61,474 bases of DNA, taken from positions 1 to 61,474 of the forward strand of contig JAJXWH010000033.1 in assembly GCA_021781745.1 (NCBI GenBank), written 5' to 3'. The position numbers were made by a program, and so were the translations under genes. The notes beneath the pieces are model-generated. The model was not told where the DNA came from. It saw nothing but the letters and a program-made list of their open reading frames with translations, and searched no databases. The DNA is from Bacillota bacterium. Lineage in GTDB: Bacteria > Bacillota > Clostridia > Clostridiales > Clostridiaceae. Positions 46,647 through 56,698 of this stretch are shown here, piece after piece; position 1 is the stretch's first letter, and every line of letters begins with the position of its first letter.

Positions 46647-46772
46647 TCATAGTGTATCAAAGTATGTTAAATGACTCACGTGCTTTTTTCCTAATATCCT
46701 AGTCAAAATTATTAATACCACGAATATTATGGTTGTTCTATATAATGCAAAAAATGCATTTGTTAAGTTCAT
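46647..46772 (-). pseudogene. Truncated N-terminus of a DUF421-type membrane protein
   Basis: On the minus strand an AAGGAGAT ribosome binding site precedes a 41-residue frame: MNLTNAFFALYRTTIIFVV, then LTRILGKKHVSHLTYFDTL and a stop. This is the start of a DUF421 (YetF-type) protein, whose next conserved part (YFDYVVGITIGS-like) is missing. Translation signals survive but only the first helix and the following loop remain. It lies tail-to-tail with the interrupted esterase, and points to deletion in this interval. Confidence 0.55.
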
Positions 46773-47078
46773 GATTTTTCTATCTCCTTGATTAAAATTA
46801 AATAAATATAAATTATATATTTATTAGTGCTAAAATATATATAATTTATATTTTTCCCAGAATTAACTCGTATAGTCATTTCTTTTAATGAAGCCTTAAG
46901 ATCAAAGAGTAAAATGTTTTTTACTGGGCTTTGGATCGCTGTGGAGTAATGGCAGGTGCAATTTGTGATATACCTTCTTGTAAATTTTTGTGATAGTACA
47001 ATATTGTGTTGATTTAAGTATTACATCATGCTAAAATCCATTTATGTTTGCAGATTATAATGATATATAATTTAGTTT
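46773..47078. other. Gene-free AT-rich interval
   Basis: AT-rich, with no credible gene. Short frames near 46910-46990 on both strands have peptide-like composition but no start with a ribosome binding site; they may be debris. TATAAT at 47066-47071 could be the -10 of the riboswitch transcript. Confidence 0.4.
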
Positions 47079-47304
47079 TCTAGGGTTCCACAATTTAAAG
47101 TTGGCAGGTTCGAGAGAAGACGCACAGTTTACTGTGTACACGGAAGGATCAAGTGAATCTTAGTTGAACTAATGCCCTTAAGGGGTACCTTGTCCAGGAG
47201 CGAGCAGCCGTTAAGCTCCCATTTAAAGAAGTGAGAGTGTTACGGATGCTAGCTATTGGATAAAAGCCTGGGAGATATTGAATAATATTTCCATAGGCTT
47301 TTTT
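47079..47304 (+). ncRNA. ykkC-type (guanidine-I-like) riboswitch with long insertion and terminator
   Basis: Conserved ykkC blocks appear in order: CTAGGGTTCCA (47080-47090), GGCAGGTTCGAGAGAAG (47103-47119), ACACGGAAGGAT (47118-47149 region) and AAAAGCCTGGGAGA (47262-47275). In normal members the last two blocks are nearly adjacent; here about 110 bases intervene, between two GGAT copies, with small internal hairpins such as GGAGC/GCTCC. AAGCCT and following bases pair with the AGGCTT near 47295, followed by TTTTTT, the expected terminator that ligand binding would prevent. No guanidine exporter or carboxylase gene follows; the next gene on this strand is a 6-phospho-beta-glucosidase 280 bases away. 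Confidence 0.75.
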
Positions 47305-49004
<1,700 letters not shown>

Positions 49005-49040
49005 TATAATAGAATATTACTGTAATTTGGTTTATTGAAG

Positions 49041-49083
49041 TAGGGGGCTGCTGAACTAAATAACTAGTTTATAGTCCCTTTTG
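49041..49083 (+). terminator. Terminator after the GH1 gene
   Basis: AGGGGGCT pairs imperfectly with AGTCCCTTTT, with an inner AACTA/TAGTT stem, followed by T residues. Confidence 0.6.
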
Positions 49084-49120
49084 TAAAAAAAAATCTCAAA
49101 CTCCAATGAATTTGAGATTT
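49083..49120 (-). terminator. Terminator of the ComEC-like gene
   Basis: On the minus strand AAATCTCAAA (49120-49111) pairs with TTTGAGATTT (49100-49091), followed by a T-run (A residues at 49085-49090). Confidence 0.8.
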
Positions 49121-49137
49121 GAGGAATTTTGATTTTT

Positions 49138-50415
49138 TTAGTTCTCTATGTTCCAATTTTCTTCTGTTGCATATATTGAAACTCCATCTTTTTCGCTTGT
49201 TTCGTATATTTTAACGCCATTTAAAATTAAGTTATTGTAAGCAGAATTTTCATTTGTATTTCTATTTTTAAAGGTATCCGCATTTATTTCTTCTGCGGAT
49301 CTGCTCATAACTCCAAACTCTGGGTTAACATATCTAATAAAATCCAGTGTTGATGATGTATCGTATCCATGATGTGGAACTTTTATCACATCAACTTTGG
49401 CTCCATTTAATAATTTATTTTCAACAAAATCTTTTTCGGATCTCCATTCCATATCACCAGTAAATAAGACTTGTAAGTCTCTATAATTTAAATATATAAT
49501 TGCAGATCTATCATTCCAGTAATTTATTAAACTTTCACCTCTTATTGGCTTAGGCTCAAACTCCTTATCAGATTGAATGAATTGTAAGATATTATTTTTA
49601 TCTATAATTTGATTTTTTGAAATAGTTACAGTATTAATATTATTTTTATTAATATAATCTATAATATCTTTATACATACCATAATCTTTTTTTAGTGATT
49701 CAATGATATAAGGAGTTTCTTTAGTTAAATCCATGCCAGCGTACCAATCTTTTGTTTCTGGAATATTAGGAAGATAAACTTTCCTTACTTTAAAATTATC
49801 AAGAATAGTAATCAATCCACCCATATGGTCTCCATGAGGATGTGTAAGTATGACATAATCGATTAATGGCTTTCCATCATCATTTTTAAAATCTTGTTCC
49901 TTTAAGAAACTTACAACTTTAGCTGAATTATTGAAATCTCCAGTATCAATTAATACTTTTTCTCCATTTGGAAGTTTAACGTACGTGCAATCTGCATTTC
50001 CTACACTTAAGAATCTTATAAATAAGCTATCTGTCATTTTTCCAGGACCTTTATATTCACCTGAAGTATCAAAACTTTCCATTTCACCATGGATGATTAT
50101 ATTACCAACTGCAAGAGAACTGTCCGCCTTAACATAATATTTTTTGTTATCAACTGTAATCCATTGATTAGCAACCATTATACCACTGTTTGTTGAGTAA
50201 TATTTCTTATTGTTATGTTCATAAATCCCAGTTTGAAGCATTCCATTCATATCAAAGTAATACCAATTATTATTTATGAAGGTTTTACCTGATATAAATT
50301 TTCCATTAGCATTAATATTGTTTTTTATTATATACCAATCGATTCTAATAAATGAAAAAAATAAAGCAAACATAATAGGAATTAGTATTAGTTTTTTTAT
50401 TATATTTTTATTCAT
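49138..50415 (-). CDS. Exported ComEC-like metallo-beta-lactamase hydrolase with wall-binding-like repeats
   Basis: A 425-residue protein with an N-terminal hydrophobic segment (residues 8-28), then two or three short aromatic repeats (NNWYYFDMNGMLQTGIYEHN, then KKYYSTNSGIM and DNKKYYVKADS) like cell-wall or choline-binding repeats. From about residue 130 a metallo-beta-lactamase domain resembles the C-terminal domain of ComEC: SVGNADCTYVKLPNGE, LIDTG, LTHPHGDHMGG, FTGDMEWRSE and VPHHGYDTS. It should be exported and act at the wall, perhaps on nucleic acid or phosphodiesters; this is inference. It is a monocistronic minus-strand gene. Confidence 0.82.
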   Translation of the reverse strand: MNKNIIKKLILIPIMFALFFSFIRIDWYIIKNNINANGKFISGKTFINNNWYYFDMNGMLQTGIYEHNNKKYYSTNSGIMVANQWITVDNKKYYVKADSSLAVGNIIIHGEMESFDTSGEYKGPGKMTDSLFIRFLSVGNADCTYVKLPNGEKVLIDTGDFNNSAKVVSFLKEQDFKNDDGKPLIDYVILTHPHGDHMGGLITILDNFKVRKVYLPNIPETKDWYAGMDLTKETPYIIESLKKDYGMYKDIIDYINKNNINTVTISKNQIIDKNNILQFIQSDKEFEPKPIRGESLINYWNDRSAIIYLNYRDLQVLFTGDMEWRSEKDFVENKLLNGAKVDVIKVPHHGYDTSSTLDFIRYVNPEFGVMSRSAEEINADTFKNRNTNENSAYNNLILNGVKIYETSEKDGVSIYATEENWNIEN

Positions 50416-50822
50416 GTTACTGTTGTCCTTTATACATGGATTTATTAGTAATATTATTCTTTAAATATAAGAATTTTTCCGATATTAATTGAAATCTAAC
50501 GCAACATTAACATGAGCTTAAAAAATTGATTTTTGTAAGTAATCATAACGGGCTATTTCCTATGAGGTGAAACACCAGTATAAAAGTCAGCAGGAAATAA
50601 ATGAGGAGGGACCTCTAAATTTTAAATTTATAATTCCATTTATTGCAACTGTAAAATAGTTATTCCTGATGCAATCATGGAGAACTTAAAGGTAAATAGC
50701 AAATTATTAAAAGATGCTTAGCTTAATTCAAATCAAAGTGGCAAAAATGTAATTGTAGGATTAGTTGCGGCTCATATGAATTTAACTGTTTACCTAAGAC
50801 AGCTTACATTAAATAAAATAAA
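50416..50822. other. Gene-free interval with a structured segment
   Basis: TATTTCCT (about 50552-50559) can pair with AGGAAATA (about 50591-50598), enclosing the hairpin GGTG-AAA-CACC; GAGG-AGGGA-CCTC follows. This compact GC-richer block resembles a structured RNA, but I cannot match it to a known class. Downstream, 50700-50810 contains a short open frame (SGKNVIVGLVAAHMNLTVYL) without a start, perhaps gene debris. Confidence 0.35.
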
Positions 50823-50860
50823 AAATGGAGCACTTCACTTAAGAAGTACTCCATTTTTGT
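50823..50860. terminator. Terminator of glnN, probably bidirectional
   Basis: AAATGGAGCACTT (50823-50835) pairs with AAGTACTCCATTT (50844-50856), with one mismatch; T-runs occur on both strands. Confidence 0.85.
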
Positions 50861-50876
50861 TTTTAGAAATCTTATA

Positions 50877-52970
50877 TTAAACGTTGAATAACATATCGCT
50901 GTATGTTGGTATTGGCCAGAATTCTTTATCAACTAAAGTTTCTAGTTTATCAGCGTCAGTTCTTAAAGTATTCATTTGTTCAAATACTTCGTATCTGTAC
51001 ATCATTCCTAAATCGAATATATCACCTTCAAAGTTATCAGCTTTTTCAACTGCTTTTTCAAGAAGAGCTACATTTTTGTTTAATGAAGCTGTTAATGCTG
51101 ACACTTCAGTTAATAATTCAGTTTGAACTGATATATCTGCAGCTACACCAGTAGCTTTTATAGTATTAATTGATTCTGCAAGCTTTGTAGTGAACTTGAT
51201 TACAGCAGGTATAATTTGACGTTTTGCCATTTCAAGTGTTGTTAAAGCTTCGATATTTATAATCTTGTTGTAGTTTTCAAGAGTAATTTCATAACGAGAT
51301 TCAGCTTCTACTTTAGTTAAAACTCCATGTTTTTCTAATACTGCTTGGTTCTTTGGATTAACCATAGCTTTAGCAGCTTCTACAGTAGACTTAATGTTTG
51401 GAAGTCCTCTTCTTTCAGCTTCTACAACCCATTCGTCTGAGTATCCATTTCCGTTGAAGATAACTTTCTTGTGGTTTTTAACTATATCAGTTAAGATTGC
51501 TTGAACTTCAGCATTTACATCAGAAGCTTTTTCAAGCTTATCTGCAATTTCAGATAAAGTTTCAGCAACTATTGTATTTAATACAAAGTTACATCCAGCA
51601 ATTGAAGCTGAAGATGGAACCATTCTGAATTCGAACTTGTTTCCAGTGAATGCAAATGGAGAAGTTCTGTTTCTATCAGTTGCATCTTTTGGAAGTGGCG
51701 GTAAAGTATTTACTCCAATAGTTAATTCACTTGCAGATTTAGAACTTGTAGCTGGACCTTTTTCAATTTGTTCTAATACATCTTCTAATTGTTCTCCTAA
51801 GAAGATAGAGATTATAGCAGGAGGAGCTTCGTTAGCACCTAATCTATGATCATTTCCAGCATTAGCAGCTGATACTCTTAATAAATCTGGATATTCATCA
51901 ACAGCTTTTATAACAGCACAAAGGAATAAAAGGAATTGTTGATTTTCATGTGGTGATTTACCTGGTTCAAGAAGGTTCATTCCATCATCAGTACCCATTG
52001 ACCAGTTATTATGTTTACCTGATCCGTTTACTCCTGCAAATGGTTTTTCGTGAAGTAAGCAGTATAATCCATGTTTTTCAGCAACTTTCTTCATTAATTC
52101 CATTGTAAGTTGGTTGTGGTCAGTTGATATATTTGTTGTACTAAATATTGGAGCTAATTCGTGTTGAGCAGGAGCAACTTCGTTATGCTTAGTTTTAGCT
52201 AATATTCCAAGCTTCCAAAGTTCTTCGTCTAATTCCTTCATGAAATCAGAAACTCTTTCTTTAATTACTCCGAAGTAGTGATCTTCTAATTCTTGACCTT
52301 TTGAAGGTTTTGCTCCGAATAAAGTTCTTCCTGTTAAAATAAGGTCTTTACGAGTATCGTACATTTTCTTATCGATTAAGAAGTATTCTTGTTCTGGACC
52401 AACAGTTGTAATAACTTTTTGAGTAGTAGTATTACCTAATGATCTTAAAACACGTAGAGCTTGCTTGTTTAAAGCTTCCATTGAACGTAATAATGGAGTT
52501 TTCTTATCTAAAGCTTCCCCATTATAAGAACAGAATGCAGTTGGTATGCATAAAGAACCATCTTTGATGAATGCTGGTGAAGTACAATCCCAAGCAGTGT
52601 ATCCTCTAGCTTCGAAAGTAGCTCTTAATCCTCCAGATGGGAATGAAGATGCATCAGGTTCACCTTTAATTAATTCTTTTCCTGAAAATTCAAGAATAAC
52701 TTTTCCATCAGAAGTTGGGCTGATGAAAGAATCATGTTTTTCAGCAGTGATTCCTGTCATTGGTTGGAACCAGTGAGTGAAGTGAGTAGCTCCTTTTTCT
52801 ACAGCCCAGTCTCTCATTGCAGCTGCAACAACGTCAGCAACATCTGGCTCAAGAGCAGTTCCTTTTTCAATTGTCTTCTTTAAAGCTTTATAAGTAGCCT
52901 TTGGAAGACGTTCCTTCATTACTGCATCATTAAATACATTTGAAGCAAAAATTTCATTGATTTTGTTCAT
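50877..52970 (-). CDS. glnN: Glutamine synthetase type III
   Basis: A 697-residue GSIII, the large form found in anaerobes such as Clostridium and Bacteroides, forming glutamine from glutamate, ammonia and ATP. Diagnostic stretches are [58 protein letters not shown] and [16 protein letters not shown]. The length separates it clearly from GSI (about 440 residues). The start follows AAGGAG. Two promoters and a self-terminating leader RNA lie upstream, so expression is probably set by nitrogen supply. No PII or nitrogen regulator gene is adjacent. Confidence 0.96.
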   Translation of the reverse strand: MNKINEIFASNVFNDAVMKERLPKATYKALKKTIEKGTALEPDVADVVAAAMRDWAVEKGATHFTHWFQPMTGITAEKHDSFISPTSDGKVILEFSGKELIKGEPDASSFPSGGLRATFEARGYTAWDCTSPAFIKDGSLCIPTAFCSYNGEALDKKTPLLRSMEALNKQALRVLRSLGNTTTQKVITTVGPEQEYFLIDKKMYDTRKDLILTGRTLFGAKPSKGQELEDHYFGVIKERVSDFMKELDEELWKLGILAKTKHNEVAPAQHELAPIFSTTNISTDHNQLTMELMKKVAEKHGLYCLLHEKPFAGVNGSGKHNNWSMGTDDGMNLLEPGKSPHENQQFLLFLCAVIKAVDEYPDLLRVSAANAGNDHRLGANEAPPAIISIFLGEQLEDVLEQIEKGPATSSKSASELTIGVNTLPPLPKDATDRNRTSPFAFTGNKFEFRMVPSSASIAGCNFVLNTIVAETLSEIADKLEKASDVNAEVQAILTDIVKNHKKVIFNGNGYSDEWVVEAERRGLPNIKSTVEAAKAMVNPKNQAVLEKHGVLTKVEAESRYEITLENYNKIINIEALTTLEMAKRQIIPAVIKFTTKLAESINTIKATGVAADISVQTELLTEVSALTASLNKNVALLEKAVEKADNFEGDIFDLGMMYRYEVFEQMNTLRTDADKLETLVDKEFWPIPTYSDMLFNV

Positions 52971-53078
52971 TAATAAAATCTCCTTTCAGAATACACAACA
53001 TAATTGAAGTGGTATAATTTGAATTGATATTATTTAAATTGTTATTAACTAATTGAAAACATTAATAATTTTAAAAAA

Positions 53079-53107
53079 ATTTTAGTGTATAAATGCTAAA
53101 TTGTCAA
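53079..53107 (-). promoter_or_regulatory. Proximal glnN promoter (P2)
   Basis: On the minus strand TTGACA (53107-53102), a 17-base spacer and TAAAAT (53084-53079), about 110 bases before the start and behind the leader terminator. Confidence 0.65.
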
Positions 53108-53173
53108 TATAAAAATATATAGCAAGACAATATAAAACTGCTTTAAAATACAAATTTGGAACAAATTACATAT

Positions 53174-53300
53174 CAAAAAATAAAAAGCTAAAGAAATAAT
53201 AAGGTATTCTTTAGCTTCATTGCCAAAAATTGTATTTAAAAACCTAAATCTAACCTTGTTAGATTAGCGTTAAAACTGCCATAGTCTTATATTTACGCTA
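53174..53300 (-). ncRNA. Self-terminating leader RNA of glnN
   Basis: Starts about seven bases after the distal promoter. It contains TAGCGT pairing with ACGCTA, a hairpin AATCTAA-CAAGG-TTAGATT, and ends in a strong terminator: AAGCTAAAGA (53217-53208) with TCTTTAGCTT (53194-53185) and T-rich tail. A seven-codon frame (ATG at 53282, MAVLTLI) has no clear ribosome binding site. It is either an attenuator with an unrecognised sensor or a free small RNA of about 120 nucleotides. Confidence 0.5.
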
Positions 53301-53305
53301 CGTTA

Positions 53306-53334
53306 ATTATACTATATTGTTTTGGCTTGTTCAA
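53306..53334 (-). promoter_or_regulatory. Distal glnN promoter (P1)
   Basis: On the minus strand TTGAAC (53334-53329), a 17-base spacer and TATAAT (53311-53306). Confidence 0.65.
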
Positions 53335-53387
53335 TATAGTAATTCGATTTTTTATATTAAAAAATTAGTAGAAATTTATATATTTTT

Positions 53388-53437
53388 ATTAAAACAAAGA
53401 ATTTTTTGATGAAGTAGAAAAATTCTCTTTGTTTTAA
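53388..53437. repeat. 50-base inverted repeat
   Basis: ATTAAAACAAAGAATTTTT (from 53388) pairs with the segment ending at 53437 over about 19 bases, with one bulge and a ten-base loop. No T-run follows on either strand. It lies between glnN P1 and the divergent esterase gene. Confidence 0.5.
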
Positions 53438-53605
53438 TGAATTTATTTCAGTTTAATAAAACTTCAAAAAAGTTAGGAATATAGAATAAGTATTATATTT
53501 GACACTATAATATAATTATGAAATAATTTGATTTAGGAAAACAATTACATGGGCTGATATAAATATATTTATTGTAGTCTAGGTAATTAAAAGGAAGGGA
53601 TTGAA

Positions 53606-54511
53606 ATGCAAATAGAAAAAATTAAACTATGGGGTAATAATGAAGATGTCACATTAACATCATATATTCTTGATAATTCAGAAGAAATACGAATTAAAAG
53701 ACGTCCAACTGTAATTATATGTCCAGGTGGAGGTTTCTTAATGACATCTGACAGGGAAGCGGAACCAATAGCAATGAAATTTGCTGGGAAAGGGTACAAT
53801 ACTTTTGTACTTAGATATACAACCTATTATAATAGACAAAAAATAGATTTTAACGATTTGCCATGTGGAAATAAGGAATCAAAATATCCGCAGCCTCTAT
53901 TTGATTTGGCAAAAGCCATATTGACAGTAAGACAAAATGCAGATGAATGGGCAGTAGATACTAATAAGATTTTTGTTTGCGGGTTTTCGGCAGGAGGATA
54001 TTTGACAGCTAGCTTAGGTGTTCACTGGCAAGATGATTTACTTAAAGAAAAATTTAATGTAGAAAGTCAATTATTTAAGCCAAATGGAATTATATTAGGA
54101 TATTCTGTATTAGATTATACGTTAATGGAAGAGTTAAAGTTAGAAAAAAACGATAAATTTCTAAATCAATTTTGGGAAGTTTCTAATAAAGCTCTTTTTG
54201 GAGAACCAAATCCATCTCAAGAGTACCTTAAAGAGCTAAGTCCAGTAAATTTTGTGACAAGTGATGCCCCGCCAATATTTATGTGGCATACAGCAAATGA
54301 TGGGTTAGTAAGCGTAAGAAATTCAATAAATTTTGCTACAGAATTATCAAAAAAAGAAATTCCATATGAACTTCATATATTTGAAAATGGTGTCCATGGT
54401 TTATCGCTTTGTAATGAAGTAACTGCAAATGAAGATGCACATATTAATTTAGATGTAGAAATCTGGTTTGATATGGTTTTAACCTGGCTTAAGAAATACA
54501 CATTAGTTTAA
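53606..54511 (+). CDS. Alpha/beta-hydrolase, acetyl-esterase-like
   Basis: A 301-residue serine hydrolase resembling bacterial xylan acetyl-esterases and dienelactone-type enzymes. Oxyanion region ICPGGGFLM (about residues 39-47), nucleophile elbow CGFSAGGYL (about 130-138), acid in HTANDGLV, histidine in ENGVHGLSL. There is no signal peptide, so it acts in the cytoplasm. The start follows AAGGAAGGG. A nitroreductase gene follows after 13 bases. Confidence 0.85.
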   Translation: MQIEKIKLWGNNEDVTLTSYILDNSEEIRIKRRPTVIICPGGGFLMTSDREAEPIAMKFAGKGYNTFVLRYTTYYNRQKIDFNDLPCGNKESKYPQPLFDLAKAILTVRQNADEWAVDTNKIFVCGFSAGGYLTASLGVHWQDDLLKEKFNVESQLFKPNGIILGYSVLDYTLMEELKLEKNDKFLNQFWEVSNKALFGEPNPSQEYLKELSPVNFVTSDAPPIFMWHTANDGLVSVRNSINFATELSKKEIPYELHIFENGVHGLSLCNEVTANEDAHINLDVEIWFDMVLTWLKKYTLV

Positions 54512-54524
54512 GAGGAAAAATAAG

Positions 54525-55109
54525 ATGGAAAATGTAATTGAAAATATTAAATCTAGAAGAAGTATAAGAAAATATACAAGTGAACAGATAAAAGATGAAG
54601 ATTTATATACAGTTTTAGAATGTGGAAAACGTGCGCCAAGTGGTGGGAATTCTCAAACATGGCATTTTACAGTTATTCAAAATAAAGAGATCTTGCTAAA
54701 ATTAAATGAGTATATAAAGTTAGCCTTTGAGAAATTAGAAGTAGATGAAAATACATATAAAAGCAAAAAATCGGGTAAGATTGCTTCTCAAAACGATAAT
54801 TATAGCTTTTATTACAATTCTCCAACACTAATAATAGTATCAAATGATATGAATTATAGTAATGCTATGGCAGATAGTGCTTGTGCTATCGAAAATATGC
54901 TCTTAACTGCAAACTATTTGGAGCTTGGAGCATGTTGGATTAATCAAGTGACGTGGTTTGATAGGGATGAAAATGTAAGAAAACTTTTATCTAGTTTGGG
55001 AATTCCAGAAAGCTATAAGGTTTGTGGATCAATATCTATTGGGTATATAGATGCTGAAAAGCCAAAGGAAAAGATAATAAAGGAAAATACGGTGACTATC
55101 ATAAGATAG
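54525..55109 (+). CDS. Nitroreductase family protein
   Basis: A 194-residue FMN-dependent NAD(P)H oxidoreductase of the nitroreductase fold. It shows IKSRRSIRKYTSEQIKDEDL (residues 6-25), the FMN-binding RAPSGGNSQTWHF (about 36-48) and ENMLLTANYLELGACWI. The natural substrate is uncertain. AGAGG precedes the start. It is co-directional with the esterase gene and closed by a terminator. Confidence 0.9.
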   Translation: MENVIENIKSRRSIRKYTSEQIKDEDLYTVLECGKRAPSGGNSQTWHFTVIQNKEILLKLNEYIKLAFEKLEVDENTYKSKKSGKIASQNDNYSFYYNSPTLIIVSNDMNYSNAMADSACAIENMLLTANYLELGACWINQVTWFDRDENVRKLLSSLGIPESYKVCGSISIGYIDAEKPKEKIIKENTVTIIR

Positions 55110-55126
55110 AAATGAATATAAAGTAG

Positions 55127-55175
55127 AAAAATGATTCGATATAGGCAAGTGCATCCTTAACGAATCATTTTTTTA
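55127..55175 (+). terminator. Terminator after the nitroreductase gene
   Basis: AAAAATGATTCG (55127-55138) pairs with CGAATCATTTTTT (from 55161), with a T-run. Confidence 0.85.
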
Positions 55176-55349
55176 TATAGATTAAGCATTAGTTTGAGAA
55201 GATGATTTAAACCTGTTTTCAATTTCCAATAGAATATTAAATTTTAATAATACCGCAGATATTAAAACTAGAATTCATACTAGATTTTTACTATATAATT
55301 ATTTTATAATTATATAAATCATTAAGCCAAGATACAGGAGGTGCAAAAA

Positions 55350-55859
55350 ATGAATTGTAATAATAGTACGGTAAATGAGGTTAAATTTAAAAGAACTACA
55401 GAAAAAGACATTCCTATTATATTAGATTTCGTAAAACAAATAGCAATATATGAGAATATGCTAGATAAGGTTACTGCAACAGAAGAATCCCTAAAAGAAT
55501 CAATTTTTGATAATAATAAAGCAGATGCATTGTTTATAGAACTCAACAACGAAGTTATAGGATATATAGTATATTTCTTTAATCTTTCAACATTTGTTGG
55601 AAAGCAAGGTATATATATTGAGGATTTATATATAAAGCCAGAATATAGAGGAAAAGGTATAGGAAAGAAATCTTTCGAGGTATTGGCAAATATTGCAAAA
55701 GAAAATAAATGTGAAAGAATAGAATGGACTTGTCTAAATTGGAATGAACCATCTTTAAAATTTTATAAAAGCCTTGGAGCTGAGCGAATGGATGAATGGA
55801 TAATTCATAGATTAGATAAAGAAGCGATTGATAAAATTATTAATAAAGGAAGAGAATAA
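55350..55859 (+). CDS. GNAT-family N-acetyltransferase
   Basis: A 169-residue acetyl-CoA-dependent acetyltransferase. The acetyl-CoA site is IEDLYIKPEYRGKGIGKKSFEVL (about residues 90-112), followed by EWTCLNWNEPSLKFYKSLGAE. The pattern resembles diamine acetyltransferase-like GNATs, but the substrate is not certain. The start ATG at 55350 follows AGGAGGTG; the GTG at 55341 lies inside it. It overlaps the next gene by one base. Confidence 0.9.
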   Translation: MNCNNSTVNEVKFKRTTEKDIPIILDFVKQIAIYENMLDKVTATEESLKESIFDNNKADALFIELNNEVIGYIVYFFNLSTFVGKQGIYIEDLYIKPEYRGKGIGKKSFEVLANIAKENKCERIEWTCLNWNEPSLKFYKSLGAERMDEWIIHRLDKEAIDKIINKGRE

Positions 55860-56335
55860 TGAAAAATATTTTTTATTATGATACAAAGATTGGACGAATA
55901 AGTATAGAAGAAAATGGGACAGCAATAACAAAAATAAATTTTATAAATGAAGAATTAAAAGATAAGATGGTAAAAAAAAATGAAACAGAGCTACTAAAAG
56001 CGGCCATTATGCAACTAGAAGAATATTTTGAAGGAAAACGCTATTTTTTTGATTTGCCACTGGATCCTACGGGAACAGAATTTCAAAAGAAGGTATGGGG
56101 TGCTTTGAAAGAAATTCCTTTTGGTGAAACAAAAAGTTATGGTGAGATAGCAAAAATAATCGGGAATGAAAAAGCATCAAGAGCTGTTGGGATGGCTAAT
56201 AACAAAAATCCAATTCCTATTATAATTCCATGCCATCGAGTAATTGGGGCCAATGGCAAGTTAGTAGGATATGCTGGTGGACTTGGCATAAAGGAGATGC
56301 TTCTTAATATAGAAAAAAATTATTTGAAGTGTTAA
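55859..56335 (+). CDS. ogt: Methylated-DNA--protein-cysteine methyltransferase
   Basis: A 158-residue suicide repair protein that takes alkyl groups from O6-alkylguanine. The active site IIPCHRVIGANG (Cys about residue 125) and the helix-turn-helix arginine finger segment KASRAVGMANNKNP are present; the N-terminal domain lacks Ada-type regulatory cysteines. It is coupled to the GNAT gene by a TAATG overlap. Confidence 0.95.
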   Translation: MKNIFYYDTKIGRISIEENGTAITKINFINEELKDKMVKKNETELLKAAIMQLEEYFEGKRYFFDLPLDPTGTEFQKKVWGALKEIPFGETKSYGEIAKIIGNEKASRAVGMANNKNPIPIIIPCHRVIGANGKLVGYAGGLGIKEMLLNIEKNYLKC

Positions 56336-56578
56336 CAAGAAATTAGAAAATACATATTATTTAGATGATAAAGAAGAATTAATGGAGAAAATTTTAATGA
56401 TTTTCAAGGACTTAATGAGAATAAGTAGTTTTCAGAATAAAAAATGAAAACTGCTATTTTTTTGTATTAATTTAGTGATAAGTTAAAACGGATTTTGGAG
56501 TCAATGGTTTTGGGTTCCATTGTTATTGGAGTTAAGAAATTAATATAAAAATAAATGAAAAAGTTTACTTGAAATATA

Positions 56579-56607
56579 TTGACTAATGCTAAAAAGAGAA
56601 GTAAAAT
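56579..56607 (+). promoter_or_regulatory. Sigma-A promoter of xylB
   Basis: TTGACT (56579-56584), a 17-base spacer and TAAAAT (56602-56607). Confidence 0.65.
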
Positions 56608-56616
56608 ATACTTATT

Positions 56617-56639
56617 AAAATACATTTAAAAAGTATTTT
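56617..56639. promoter_or_regulatory. Candidate XylR (ROK) operator
   Basis: AAAATAC (56617-56623), nine bases, GTATTTT (56633-56639): a perfect dyad just after the transcription start of xylB, well placed for a repressor. Confidence 0.45.
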
Positions 56640-56698
56640 TAAAATAATAAAAATAAAGTTAGGGAAATTAAGTGTAAATATATATTTGGAGGTTTACT

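Larger units (their letters stand above)
56336..56698. other. Interval ogt-xylB with terminator, promoter and operator
   Basis: The terminator AGTAGTTTTCA (56424-56434) with TGAAAACTGCT (56445-56455) and T-run lies at 56424-56463. A promoter and a dyad before xylB are listed separately. Short frames before the terminator have no ribosome binding site. Confidence 0.6.

Noticed and set aside
46900..46990. Short peptide-like frames (for example EGISQIAPAITPQ on the minus strand)
   Set aside because: No start, no ribosome binding site and no confident family match; possible debris only.
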